A stretch of DNA of 64,000 nt from the NCBI GenBank assembly GCA_944470555.2, contig OX104127.1:97488708-97552707 (forward strand), read 5' to 3'. The stretch is from Heterobilharzia americana. Its lineage: Eukaryota > Platyhelminthes > Trematoda > Strigeidida > Schistosomatidae. The notes beneath the pieces were generated by a model. It ran no database searches. It saw only the letters and a list, made by a program, of their open reading frames with translations, and was not told the origin of the DNA. This document shows, piece after piece, positions 1 to 12,508 of the stretch; the stretch's first letter is position 1; each line of letters starts with the position of its first letter. The position numbers and the translations under genes were made by a program.

Positions 1-585
1 CTTATTTATCCAAAAAGATAAGGAAAACAAGCAGAAATCATAACTGATTACTTGTTTACATATTACAGTGTGTTTTCTTTCCCTAACATAACCATATAAT
101 TTGTGCAGTCTATTTGATATTTAACGTGTAAACTGAAGAAATTAAAATTACTTGTAAAAGAAATTCTGCCTACTTCAGTGCACAATTAAAGTAAATCAGA
201 TATCTCTAAGGTAGTGGTTCATGTAATCCTTAAATGTACTGAGATATTTTGAGGGATTCAGTAAACCGGCTTTACTTTACCATCTTGCTTAGCAGAGCAG
301 ACGTTAGACTGTTTTGATGAAATTGGTGTAAATTCCTACATTTAATTTTATCGCTTAGTGCTCGATCATGAGATAATACCACAGAGCTTCACTGTAAAAC
401 TTTTGAATTGGAACGTTTGCGTAGGTATAAGTTAACTATCCGAAGATAGTAAAGAACAAAAAAAACATTAAAAAAAAGAGATTGTAGATAAGCAACTTTT
501 TTCTTCCAAAATAATAGAATTCATCCAGCTGTTTATCATTCAATGAAGAGTAAAAGGTGTGGAACATTCCAGAGTAATTCCTGAC
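1..585. other. AT-rich stretch, no gene seen
   Basis: No open frame with splice-site support and no recognisable repeat. The minus-strand open stretch at 436-654 is mostly low-complexity Phe/Leu-rich translation of AT-rich DNA. Confidence 0.5.
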
Positions 586-1076
586 TGATTTATCATTATT
601 AATATCAGTACTAATCCTTTCGGTTTCTGATAACTCATAGGGATTCAGTTGCACGTCGCCATTTCATTCTCTTCTCTCCAGTCTTCTCAACATGGCTCAA
701 AAACTCACCACACGCTTCCATTTCTGCCTCACACAATCTCCTCCATATCACCCTCACCTCAGACGCCCAACTCGTCCTCTACCACGTGGGTTACACTCAA
801 CGGCCTAGACTGACGCGTGATGTCACCAATCGGTCTTCTCAGTGCATGCCCAGTCCGATACATCTCCACTTTCTTCTCCATATCTGTTGGACGATGGATT
901 CTTGATTGGTTTGTTGCCAGGCCACAGTGAGTGCTTCGTTGCTTATCGTAAATGCTCTGGCCATTTGGTCTGCAGTATTGAGTGACAGTAGGCTGCAGCT
1001 GTCAATGTATGTGTGCACTTTGTTGGAAATGCTTTCCGTAACGCGAAGCCAAGTCTCTCAACCATCACATCAAAGC

Positions 1077-1100
1077 ACTGACTGACTGACTGACTGACTT
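1077..1100. repeat. (ACTG)n microsatellite inside RTE copy 1
   Basis: About five tandem ACTG units. The same run is in copy 2 near 13613-13636, but the copy at 34570-37905 has only a single unit at the matching place (near 35028). The expansion therefore predates the split of copies 1 and 2. Confidence 0.85.
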
Positions 1101-1194
1101 GACTCGATTAGTGTTGAAAATCCGAATCTCGTTCATGCTTTATGCTGAGTGCAGTGCCACCTTACCTGAAAATCATCCTAATGGTTCGTTAATC

Positions 1195-1475
1195 ACGTGC
1201 TGGTAATCAGACGGAGATAGCAGTGACTGAAAATGCAGAGTTGTCAAATATCCTTCAGTCGAAGAAGCCAAGTTTCACAGGTTCACAGCAGCACTGCATG
1301 CACACACACATTGTACACCCGACCTCTAGAGGACAAGCTGTTTCATAGTGTGGTAATGGTAATCAATAATGATGTATGTTGCTGTCACACCAACATCCGC
1401 GCGTGTATAACTGTCCAACTACACAAACTTACTGATGACTTACAATGATTTACCGTCGAAGGTTTCAGAAGATAC
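1195..1475. other. Filler replacing the RT catalytic core
   Basis: Unlike either flank, this segment does not align with the full-length RTE copy. It sits where RT motifs A, B and C should be, and the identical segment is in copy 2 (about 13735-14015). It includes short CA runs and a plus-strand open stretch (1233-1448) that resembles no family I know. Its origin is unknown. Confidence 0.6.
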
Positions 1476-1853
1476 GGGGAATCCAGTGCATTTTCTAGTC
1501 TGTGCATGATGATGTGGTCTAATATTTTGCTTGGAACGGGAAGGAACATGATTCCGTGTCAGTTCTTGCAAACACTGAAGTTGCCCATCTTTGGGAGTTT
1601 GGCAAGGTAACCCTTCTTCCAAGCACCAGCTACCTTTCCTTCCTTCCTTCCGAACCGTCTGCGATTGTGGTGTGAGCATGTCAGTTGATGTCCCTGCATC
1701 TGTTTTCAGTGCTTCGAGAGGAATTCAATCTGGTCATGCTCCTCCCCCTGATCTCAGCAAATTCATGGTGTTCAAGACTTCTGGGTTTTTCGGAAGACTT
1801 TTGATCACTGACAGTTCTGTGACTGAACTGCTGGTAGTATTTGTGAGCGAGTG

Positions 1854-1941
1854 GCACCTGGTGGTGGTGGTAGTGGTGGTGGTGGTGACCGTGGTGACGG
1901 TGATGGTGATGGTGCTGGTGATGGTGATGGTGGTGGTCGAT
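1854..1941. repeat. (GGT/GAT)n triplet expansion in RTE copy 1
   Basis: Imperfect GGT and GAT triplets within the element's linker region. Copy 2 has a shorter version (14405-14463). The copies at 36248 and 54050 have only a few triplets here, so this is a lineage-specific expansion. Confidence 0.8.
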
Positions 1942-2732
1942 TCAAGAGATTTCTGAATCAGTCAGCGCATCGTCTCCTTTGTTTCTACTCCCTGCTAACT
2001 AAGTTTCCTTCACTATCTCTCATCAACTTCATCTGTGTTCATCTCTTCCCTCCCAGATAGTAACCTGGTTATTTGATGTTGTGTAGTGTTGTTGGGTCTC
2101 TGTCTCTCATACCTGCAGCCTGTTCTGCTTCTCTAGCGGGAGTGTCGTAGAAGTAAGTGTCTTTCGTCTTTCTGCGCACCTCTCTTAACCACTTTATCCA
2201 GTGTAGTGTTTTATAGGTGAGATTGTATTCAGTTCCTCTTTTCGTTGTTCATCCCCACACTGTACTGTGCTAAACTGCACTGCACTGCACTACACTGGTT
2301 CACCTTCTACTTCACCATCACCATTTTTGTCTCCCTCCTCTCTCAGATCCCATGTGTCCGTCGAGATCCATTCCTCGTTATGTCTTCTTTCTTCTTCCTT
2401 CCTAACACGGTGTTGCAGGTTTCCCTCCAGGTCTCTTTCAAAGAGTTCCAGTGTTCTTCCACGCAGGCTTCCTCTGGGATATTGTTTAATGTCTCCCATT
2501 TTGTCCAGATGACTGGCTGACTTAAAGGATGTCCTTCGTAGCTCAGTACCTCAGTTCAGTTTCTGGTTGGGTGTGTGACCTTGAACTCTGGTCTATCATC
2601 ACCAGATTCTCTGAAGGCTTCCAACTTGATTTTGAAGGTGGGTTCCTTGCACAAGATAGAAAGTGAGTGGTGTGGATCTACATCTGCTCCTCTTATTCAT
2701 CTTGTGTCCAGTAGGTAGCATCTCCACTTTCT

Positions 2733-3047
2733 TCAGATTGGGATGAAGTCAACCTGAATTTCGTTGTGTCCATCTGGTGAAATCAAACCCTTTCGCTTCC
2801 TGAATATCCTCTTTCCAACCACTAATTCATTGAAGGTGTAGAAGTCTGCAATCACTTCTCCATTCTCATTCCACACTTCACCGAGTGGTGCTTCTCTACA
2901 CATGATGAGTTCTCTTCGTGTGCTGTCTGCTCCCAGTTTGGCATTCATCTCACTCCACCCATCAGAATTCTGATGTCGCCATCTGATTTTGGGTCTTGTC
3001 CAATAGTGATTACAGTTGTCTGTAGAATTCCTCCTTCTTCTCCTCAT
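2733..3047 (-). pseudogene. RTE endonuclease, C-terminal half (copy 1)
   Basis: The minus-strand frame carries the APE-type endonuclease block MNAKLG, a following NENGE...FNELVVG segment, and SPDGHNEIQVDF near the end. In the related copy at 36991-37203 the first block reads GDMNAKLG; here the catalytic Asp position is Glu (SEMNAKLG). The N-terminal half lies in another frame at 3192-3524, so the domain is split. It is a dead gene fragment. Confidence 0.7.
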
Positions 3048-3191
3048 CTGGGTTATTTTTATGTGCCGGGTTTAGCATTGTATGGTTATGACTTCCCTTG
3101 TTTCTATTTGAGTCTTGTCGTCATGATACTGAATGTGGGGTGGATTGTTTTTCACTTCATGTTGGAGAGCCTTACAATGCTTTTGGAGACA

Positions 3192-3524
3192 TCATGTTAG
3201 CCACTCGAAAATGCAGTGTGCTTTCCTCGTGTTGTCTTCTACCTGACAATTTCGGAGTAGATTATTGACTCCTCTCCAGCTGACAGTTTGGCGAGTCCAC
3301 TTCCATTCTATCTGCAGATTCCTGGTACTTCTATAATATATGTTAACATCTCTTTTGCAGTCTGGCCAACCTTGCCAGCCAGCTTTGAAAATCGTGCGGA
3401 TGTTAAGTTTTGTTTCCATTGATCGAAGGTTTATTGGCCAATTGGCTTCCCGAAGGCTTTCACCAACCAGTATCATTTCGTCTCCTCGGTTCCAGTGAGG
3501 AATAATTTCATTTTCATTTTCCAT
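3192..3524 (-). pseudogene. RTE endonuclease, N-terminal half (copy 1)
   Basis: Translation begins with a Met-Glu-Asn-rich leader and then KLNIRTIFKAG. In copy 2 the matching stretch reads KLNMLKCNIRTIFKAG, and in the 34570-37905 copy KVNVGTWNVHTM. Copy 1 has thus lost 15 nt (five residues) at the first catalytic motif, flanked by a GTT repeat. The downstream Glu motif is not recognisable. Confidence 0.6.
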
Positions 3525-3648
3525 ATTTTTTGTACTTTGAAGTATCTTTAGCGATTGTATTTGTTTTCCGAGGTATAGTTGCTAGCCTTATGCCTAACCT
3601 TCCCTCTTTATCCGAGCTTAGGACCGGCCAGTAAACTAATGAACTAGA

Positions 3649-6404
3649 AAACTTGACGAATTTTCTTGCTGGTGGTGAATATGAGTTGTATCACGAAATA
3701 TTTTACGTAATTGTTACAAGATAAATATTATTGCGTCATTGTTGGTTCTTCAGAGTGATCGATAATTTATGATGGCCATCAATAATAAAAAAATTAGAGT
3801 TCTTACTTACTTCTTTTTATCCTTTAATGTCGGTTTAAATTTTTGAATGACTACTGCTCCTAGTATGCTCAGATGTTCTAGACACACTCCTTTCGAATGA
3901 TTTGGTCGAACTATGTACAGAATTTTGAAAGACAAATATCCTGAGTTTACTAAGTGTTGTGTTACGAAGCTGAGGATGTATTTCTATTCTTCCCTTATCA
4001 GCCATATTGGATAGCGTTTGTGAGTGCTTTGCTATAATCCTGTTTTCCCCTATGTTTAAATGGCATTGTTTCCATATTTGGGTAACTGCAAAGGAATAAG
4101 TTTTTGAAAATAAGCAAGATTTTAGTTCGCTATGGATGTACAAAGGAGAAGACAATAATTACTGTTACTCCTTTTCTTCTGAGATTCTGAAATCTGCTCA
4201 AATGTTTTGTTGGGGAAAAATTGAAAGTCAGCAAAGATATGAAGACAGACAAATTTTTTAGACAGTAGCTTTTGGATAAATCCATTCATCTTCATAGTTC
4301 TTGCCAAATATATTAGATCAGGTTTCAGTTGCTTTGTTTTTACTCAGCTGTATCAGAAATGCGATCATTCTTTAGGAATAACTTATTCTACAGAACTCAA
4401 CACATCACCACTATTCGCTGCTTGTGATTAAGAGTTTCGTAATTTCTCAGATGGGTCTTCCTGTAATCAGGAAGAGATAATGAGGTGAAAAATGATAATG
4501 CAGTTGTACATTTCAAAATTTGGATTGTTATGTTAACATATAATGACGACTGAACTTAAGGTTCAGTACCTAGCACAGCAAAATACTTGGAGCAATTCCT
4601 CTCCACCTATCTGTTTCTCTTCAGTTACTTATTATTAGGTTTGCCCATAATGTGAACATAACACATCTTTCATCCCATTAATACATACGCTTAACGTTTT
4701 GCTGACTTTTTTCTGCAAAGTCCATAGTGTGCAAAAAATCACATTCATACATAAACCAATTAGTGATGTTAGCAATACCAAATTTTATGATGTGTTTATT
4801 TCTTCCAGCTGAAAAGAAATGTAGGAATAAATTCACTTTACTATTTTCATTTCTAGGTTGCTATTGTTGTATCTTGATTACTGACAAAAGGAAAACTACA
4901 AACTCAAGTAAACAGCGATAGAAAGCTTATATGTATTCTGCTGCTCCTTTTCTTCTTACCGAAATTCGACTAGAGACTGGGATTTAGTCTTTTGTCAGTG
5001 AACTGTTTTCGTTCATATGAACGTTTGAATGGTTGAACCGCTAATTTTTTAGTTTACTACTTTTTGTATGACGTGTATTGATGTAATAATGTTTATAAGA
5101 ATAAACTAAGTGGAGAAGCCGTTAGTGAAAGATGAATATCATCCTTTTTTAGTCTACTGGCCTCCTCTATTAGCATAACACAACAATACAGATTTGATTT
5201 TGCAGTGTAGGGTTCTCATACTAAAGTTGATTGGTTTCACGAACGCATATCATATACACTGGTGAATCAGTAATGGGATTCAAATACGTCTCGTTCCATA
5301 TTTTATTTACCCTTTTAACCCTATTGACATTCTGTAACGCCGTATTAGTTACTGAATGAGAAGTCTAATCAAGCACAGTTCAATTCTACAGATAGTTACG
5401 TGCGACTGAAAATTTTAATAAGTAGTAAGTGCAACCAGAGTTTTTGAAATTATAAATAAACCGGCGGTTTATTCTAAACTGTAGATGCATTATACTGGTG
5501 CATTTTAATGATAAGAAACTGTGGACTAAAAGCTACAAGTGAATAGCTGTGTGCATACCTACACAAATAGCTCACGAATATGGAGATTAGAGGTAAAATA
5601 AATTGGCTTTTGGAGCAATTGTGGTCTTTTTTCATACCTGTTATCAGTTGAATCACCATATTTTACTTGGGATATCATCAGAAACAGTTCCTTTATTCGT
5701 GTTAAAAAGTGTACTTGATTTTGCATAAGAATAATTGCAATTAACCAGTAACGATGATGGAAGTTTGTTAGTCATATTCGCCTACAACCAGAACAGTAAC
5801 CTGAAGTGGATCGAATTCGCTTGCAACAGAGAATAGGTATAACGGCATTTATATCGATAATGTCAACATTTGCATATGCAAAATGAAGTCTCGTTTATGC
5901 GATATGAAGGCAGAGTAGACAATGTTTTATACGAGGAAATTACTAAAGAATACACTATGTTCATGAGTCATATTCACTGAAACGTTAGAGAATGGTGCAT
6001 ATGTAGGTTTGTAGCAACATCTTAATAACCTACAACAGCTGTCTTATAACCCAACGGATATAGCACAGCGATAGAATTTAGATGTCTTTGAATTTAAGTT
6101 CTCCAAAATCCAGATTCTCATTCCATCCCCAGTCATCGCTCCAAATCAATAAAAATGTTAAACACTTGAAAAAGTCCCAAAGTCTGCCAATTTGCATAAG
6201 TTACATGAAGGAATAAATAAAACGCTAAGAATAATGAATTTTCCCCCTTTTTGAAATAACCGTAATCTGAGGATTCCCAACCCAGATGGTTCAAAAAGAC
6301 GTGAAATAAAAAACTTACTGTTCTGATGACTGAGTGCAAAATACCGGAATATTTATATATCTGTCAATGGCCTTGACAATTCTAGACCATTCAAAAACTT
6401 TAAT
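3649..6404. other. AT-rich stretch, no gene seen
   Basis: Several short frames exist on both strands (for example minus 3835-4155) but none has a family match or convincing paired splice sites. I see no repeat here that recurs elsewhere in the window. Confidence 0.4.
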
Positions 6405-6640
6405 ATTAGAGTGGCTATCGTCATTCATTGGCTTGGTATATAATGCTCTGGCGTTTGAAGTAAAGGATAGTGGGTTTGAACTTCAGTGGGAACAACAAGA
6501 CTCACTGGGATCCAGGTACATCCAGCTGACGGCTGCCAAACAGGACGGAATGCACGTCCAGTATTCCCCTGCTATTCACCAAGATCAATATAAACTTAAT
6601 GTTTCTCGACTCTTCCAGCTAGGCAGTTACATATATAAAC
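6405..6640 (+). mobile_element. Sm-alpha-type SINE with decayed hammerhead
   Basis: A tRNA-like head has a weak box A (around 6429) and a clear box-B-like GGGTTTGAACTTC at 6473-6485. It is followed by a hammerhead-like segment at 6511-6575: CCAGG...CATCCAG, then CTGACGG at 6526-6532, CAAACAGGAC, and GGAA where GAAA is required. The CUGANGA core has A9>G and GAAA has changed to GGAA, so self-cleavage is not expected. The downstream ...TATTCCCCTGCTATTCACC resembles the Sm-alpha 3' strand of stem I. The 114-residue open frame across it is incidental. Confidence 0.7.
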
Positions 6641-8752
6641 ATTTCCCTTTATGGAAGCTTTCAACACAACGAGAGTGATTTTAGACATCTTAGACTCCAT
6701 GCAGCAACCTAAAACATAGCGACATGTAGAATCATGAGTACGATATCAATAACTGTTAGCAACAAAAGTACAAATCATATAATTTCCTACCTGACGACAT
6801 AAGAATGCAATAGCGCCCAACTGAACAGTAAAACGTGGCTAAGTACATTATGTAATATGACAGCATGGAACTAATTGTGTGTAAATTATATATTTTGTGA
6901 AACCTCATCCTGTAAAAGGAACTTCTGTCGAATCATGACCACATTTTAAATACAGGATAAGAAATCAGAAGTTCTGATGACTTTATAAAATGCCGTTGTC
7001 AAAGAAAACCATCACTTTCATCTCATCGACTATTTGTTATACATACATTTCAAAATAACCAGACCTCACAGTGGTCTCTGCACAAGAAATGCGGCTTAAA
7101 ACCGCTTACATTCAGATTTTTCTATAAGTAGCCGATGCATTTGGACATTCTCAGTTTTCACGATTTTTAGATGCTATGTATTTTCTAAATGTAAGAAGCC
7201 AACAGTACTTGCGCCTTTGGGAACTATTGACTAAACTAGGTTGAAAGACATTTTAAATACTTTTAGATTCCTGTACTTCGGTAGACAGGATTTTTCCAGG
7301 ACAAAACCAGCCCCAAATAAATTATATTTAATTAACGCCTTTGAACGGATGCTACAACAGAGTTCACTAATAGCACATGCAATAAACGTCTGACAAGGTC
7401 TTAATAAAAGTTGAGCGCATCTCACATCGTCTGATAATGTGATGTTGGCACATGTTAGTCAAAGAGACTGGATAACAGCAAAACTCTGTAACTGAAATAT
7501 TTAAAAACACTGATCATTGCATTTCAACTCAGTCATTTCACAGTGACTTGGTGGCTTTTAGCCTCTTTTTTTACTTGGATGCGATCAAATTTGAGTCAAA
7601 TGGAAGCCTTGATTAAGTAGTATCGAATCAATAAAACTACCATTCAATGTTTTCTGCTATGTCAGTTTGTAAAAAAATAATTTTCAGAACTTTTCAGATC
7701 ATTGTAAACTATTTGACTGAACTCATGCGACTGACTATAGTCTCCCAATACCATTATCAAGAACATTATCAACCTATATGGACTAATACCATAAATTATA
7801 CAGTGTTTCAATGGCAAATCAATTTCAATTTTTATTTGAGCAGCAAATAAAATATGAATCACAAAATGATTATATCACCTAGTTTAATTTATCTAGGTCA
7901 CTGATTTAAACTCATATTTGACATATTTTCTACTTTCCCTTGAGCAGTTTCACAAATTGCTCATCGAGTAATCAAGTTGAAGATGTGAGGTAAAAGCAAT
8001 GAAACTGAAAAAAGACTGTAAGATTTCGGTAGCAGGATATTTACTGGTAATCACTTTAAGTTCTCTGAAACAACTTTTCCGCCACGCATAAACGCCTTGA
8101 AGTACAACATTTTACTTCAATCAGAAGTCTCTTCATGGCAAAATTCACTTAGTACCTAGATATCGTGCACAAGAGATTTTCAGCCCTGGAGATTACATTT
8201 ACTTCCGCTATAGTTCATGTTTTATGCCGTCACATCGGCTATATGCTTTCAATTCTGTATTGACTGATGTACTTTGTCTTGAGAAAAGCCAGCACTGTCC
8301 CTGAGTAACATATGGGATCGATATCATTCTACGATTTGTCAGTAGTTACTTTCACATTTCAGGTTCTGAGCGAAACATGTCTGAAAGAAAAATTATTTTC
8401 TTGTGACATCCTTTTGCGATAATTAAACAATAATTTAGCCATCGGTGAGATTATTACAGGATTAGATTTTCGTTTGGTTGCACTTTTCAAGCTGCACAGT
8501 TTACTGGTGCTTTCATAGACAATGTAGACAACATCATGAGAACAGATTTCAGAAAGAAATGAGTAATAAAACTACTCCTCATGTGACGTAGAAGACTGTC
8601 GTCATTGACTTTATGCTGACGATGAACCACAGAATAACAATAAAAAATTCACGAATCAACCTTGTAGTTCAAAGAAAACACTACCAGCACGTCATTCACC
8701 AGAGCTTCAAATATTCTTCAATATATCGTAGACTTTTATATTTACAGAAAAG
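6641..8752. other. AT-rich stretch, no gene seen
   Basis: No recognisable coding exon or repeat. Short frames at 7231-7425 (minus) and 7647-7862 (both strands) have no family features. Confidence 0.4.
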
Positions 8753-9733
8753 ACTGATTGAGTAAAGAAATATATTTTTCAGTTAAGTCTTCCTCTCTGG
8801 CCCTACATCAATATATAGGTTTACATTTCAATCTAAATACCAGTCAAGTAGTGGGGGATAATAAACAGCAGTTACAGATTTTAGGTGAATCATGAAGATG
8901 ATAAGTTTGAGAAATAAAGATGTTAACGATCAATGGAGTAATTGAAATTGGTAATAAGAACAATAGTAATTACAATAATAATAGGTATAACATTAATGTA
9001 AAACCAATTAGTTTGCCACATGTATTAAACATTCGCTGAGTTGACATAGCAGAGACGATTGCAATCCACCTTAAAAAAACCTAACCACTGTATTCCAAAG
9101 ACGATTGTTCGATCAATTTCTTTATAATGACTGTCAACATGATATGACTTTTAATAATACGTTGTACACCTCTTCCCCTTGTTGTATCTACCAATATTAG
9201 TTCGGTTTCTTATTCTCGCGCAATTATTTATTGTTCATGGCTGACCATTAGTCAAAGAGCACACTATTCACTCTGACAATTACTATACAACCTTTTTATA
9301 TTAGATTTGTTTATTTTGTATACATATTGCATAGTGGCATAGTATTATCTACTTGATGACGTTTCGAGCATAAATTGTGGCTCAAAATCATGTCACATTG
9401 ATATGGTACTGCATCACAGAGCGATATATCAAATAAACAAAGCTAATATAGAATTACGTGCTACCACATTGCCCAGATTTTACACTTATGCTGCTTCCTA
9501 TTACTATTGTAATTATTATCATTATTATTACTATTTTCAATTACTCCATTGATCGTTAACATCTTTATTTCTCAAACTTATCATCTTCATGATTCACCTA
9601 AAATCTGTAACTGCTGTTTATTATCCCCCACTACTTGACTGGTATTTAGATTGAAATGTAAACCTATATATTGATGTAGGGCCAGAGAGGAAGACTTAAC
9701 TGAAAAGGAATATATTTCTTCACCCAATCAATC
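8753..9733. repeat. Large inverted repeat (fold-back), arms about 240 bp
   Basis: The left arm (about 8753-8990) and right arm (about 9492-9733) are reverse complements with few differences. For example, TCAGTTAAGTCTTCCTCTCT in the left arm is mirrored at 9682-9701. The spacer of about 500 bp contains a further inverted pair of about 25 bp (9296-9320 and 9428-9453, built on TTAGATTTGTTTATTT and AAATAAACAAAGCTAA). No transposase frame is present. It may be a fold-back or MITE-like element, or an inverted duplication. Confidence 0.85.
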
Positions 9734-10719
9734 ATTTTTCTAAATGTTTAGATGGGAATACTCAATATACTAAACTGTATTTTCCGTCGATCAAAGTGAA
9801 GTATTAGGGCTAATTTCAGTGAAAAGCTACCTTGTGAAATTTTTCTCCATCAACGCAGTTGCTTTTTAATTGACTTCGACACAATACGACTCAGATTTAC
9901 ACTATCCATTTCTTTGTTATATCAGAATGAGAGCCAGTTTCCAGTTATACGTCATCTTTCAGTGTGCTGCTATGTAGTAGCGTAATTCAAACTAAAATAT
10001 AACTAACTAAATGCTTCTTTGAGGATAAATAGCTCAATATTTCTTTGGTTTTTTCATCACATAACATCACATGATGCTGTTTTACCAGAAATGAGTTATT
10101 TTTTTTCTCAAAGAGAACTTGCCGCCCATAAATAAATGCTTCCTACTGATGCAAAGCTCCATAATAAATTCCTTAGCTAATAAGAGAATTTTGAAAAATG
10201 TACTTGTTTATATATTTTGTAAATATGAAACAGAACTTAGGCGTTACATCTTACGAAACTTTCGCGTTATTTATATTTATTCTATGCAGCACATGGTTAA
10301 ACAGCTCTCTCACTATTGCTAAACTTGAAACACTTTATGACTGTTTTGTCAAGACTACAGGAAGTAAATCTTACCCAAGTATGCATCATTGTATCACGCT
10401 TTGTGTATGTAAAAGCAAATTTATAAATTCACTTTTCGTTATGGCAATCAGTTAACTTGTTTGCACTTACGCTGGGAAATAAACCCAAACCTTGAACATG
10501 AGTTAAAACAGTCATCTTTTTTTATAGTGCATTTGTCATGAATGCTAAGGTGAATTCTTGAGGTTTGTTAAAGGAAGTATACGATTACGTGGAAAGTTAT
10601 AGATGACTTCTCTGTATGATACCAAAAGATACCTAATAAAATTTCTATCCTTTGCTACCAATAATTTCGGTTTTAGCCCAATATCAACAGTTTCAGTTAC
10701 TGCTTTGCTCGGTCATTAG
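9734..10719. other. AT-rich stretch, no gene seen
   Basis: Two overlapping plus-strand frames (10119-10322 and 10198-10455) are hydrophobic, without splice-site support or family match. Nothing else is recognised. Confidence 0.35.
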
Positions 10720-11100
10720 AGAGCAATCAGTCTGGTTGTCTAGCCCTGAGTGTTGAGCTAATTCAGACGGTCGTTTTGCAATATGACCATCAAGCCAGGA
10801 GACTGAACTTCATGCTGCACTTCGATGAATGTTAGTTGGTTGAAGGCAACTGGAAGAAAGCCCTCGACCTAGGTTTCGTGCTTGTTGAAACTTGTCAGGA
10901 ATGGGATATCAGCATCTCGAAGGAACTAATGTTATCTCTCAGACTGTTGACTCTTGACCGTTCAATACTCAGGTCTATATAACGTGATTAATCAGTATAT
11001 TTAATGAAGTTCTACAGGAGGTCAGTTTCAGCCCGAATAGCTCAATGGTAACGTCACTGACATGTAGGGTTGTCGTTGATGATACGGTGGTCATTTATTT
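10720..11100 (+). repeat. Dispersed tRNA-like repeat, copy A
   Basis: It shares with 27630-27805, 41310-41395 and 61865-61930 the order GTTGAAGGCAACTGG... / GACCTAGGTTTCGTG... / CTTGTCAGG.... A second module at 11033-11060 (GCCCGAATAGCTCAATGG) has a good Pol III box A (TAGCTCAATGG) and recurs at 48310 as GGCTCGAATAGCTGAGTAG. It is an old, decayed, non-coding repeat. Confidence 0.5.
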
Positions 11101-12508
11101 GATGGATATTTCTTCAAAAGGTTTTGACGAATGTATTATCAATATAAATCTGAAGAATAATAAATGTATCTAGGCTATTAGGAAGCACTTTAATGCGTGA
11201 ACATTTGTTAGCTAACTCTTTGAGCGAAGAATAGTTTCTTTTTATCATTCAATATACTATATTTCTTTTGTTTATCACCGAAAATGTTTCACTTCTGTCT
11301 TTGTTAAAAACTTGGATGAAATCATATGGTGAATAAAAAACATTATTGTTTTGTTTCATTGAAACCAAAGTTTAACCAGTCAGGACTATATATGAGGTTG
11401 GATGTCTTCATATGTGGGGAACGAATCTTGAAAACAGTGAAGCATAAGTAATAGTTGGGAACTAGGGAAGTACTCCACGAGGCATACAGTGAGTAGTTGA
11501 AAATTATTCATGCTGCTCTATGACTTTCGTTGGACAGATTAAAATGGTCTCAATGCTGGATATCCATTTCTCTTGCTTACAGCTTTTGTTGTAAGCATCG
11601 CACCTGGACACATTTGGCTCACAGAGTTGGCTTTTTATCCAAATGAATCAAGCTACCTGACTTGCTTGGACCGATGAAGCTTAAATTGAATGATCAGTTT
11701 GTAAATTATTTACCTAGTTCTCTATCCAGTATGGCACATTACAAAGATAAGCAGTTGTAGTCCATCTAGGGTATCAACAGTTTCCTTTAGGTCAACTTAT
11801 TTGGTTTAGTACAGTCTATTGCACTTAATCACGTGAACGTAGTCATGCAGTTATTAAGTTTGCACAGTAGTCCAAAAGCTTCTCCCAACTTAATTGACAG
11901 TGGTGATAAGTTTCCAGATATTTGCAATACCTATTATTCCAGCTGCAGACCTTCGGTATTGACTGCATAAAAGTCGATTGGTCAATTAGTCTCTTCCTCC
12001 AGTCATTGACGTTGTATTCCTTGTTTCTTAATTTGCTTCATCACATAATGTGATTATGAGTTAGTGCATACACGGTAATGATTGAGCCATTTTGAAAGAT
12101 AGGGTATTCTAAGGGGAATACTGTATCATATTTTGCTGAAAGTTTGCACTGCAACATCCTTGCAAACTATGACCAAATAATTTTACTTTTGTACTTGAAC
12201 TCCCAATCACTGCATGATATTTAACAGATCATGTACTTTTTCCACTTGAGTCCATAGTATCTATCAGCTTACAAGTTTTCTTTCTGGGCTTGTGGCTTGA
12301 ATTGTCAAAGTCAGAGGCTAACAGCTGCCTCTTTTGGAAGCAGAAGATTGGTTTAATTCTTCTGATGGTAATTGCTTATGCAAATCTTAATGGATTAGAT
12401 TTTTTTGTTTCTCAGTTATGCTCAATGCTCGCGAGAGTTAAACATCGTGTCGTTTGTCGATTGGATGTTTAGTAGTTGGACATTTAATTCACTTTGGCTC
12501 CTTTAAGC
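11101..12508. other. Stretch without recognised gene
   Basis: Base composition is slightly less AT-rich from about 11500. A short inverted pair (CTTACAGC/GTTGTAAG) lies at 11576-11596. I could not match any translation to a family. Confidence 0.35.

Larger units (their letters stand above)
586..3648 (-). mobile_element. Defective RTE-clade (SR2-like) retrotransposon, copy 1
   Basis: Read on the minus strand this runs from the 5' end of an RTE-type non-LTR element near 3648 to its 3' end near 586-660. The 5' end is shared with the copies at 16193 and 37905, including a GGACCGGCC/GGACCGGCT block. Remnants of the apurinic-type endonuclease are at 2733-3047 and 3192-3524, the linker before RT is at 1475-2520, and the C-terminal region is at 660-1190. 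RT motifs A, B and C are absent: about 280 bp of unrelated sequence (1195-1475) stands where the 34570-37905 copy has about 745 bp. The element cannot encode an RT. The 3' tail is decayed, with only short ATT runs near 586-600. It is nearly identical to the copy at 13113-16193. Confidence 0.85.

Noticed and set aside
1233..1448. Duplicate 71-codon plus-strand ORF at 1233 and 13770
   Set aside because: It is the same filler segment in the two RTE copies; identity reflects duplication, not coding constraint.
2245..2520. Plus-strand ORFs over the RTE copies (also 14727-15046, 36445-36819, 37004-37304, 53733-54091)
   Set aside because: They are antisense shadows of the minus-strand RTE coding sequence.
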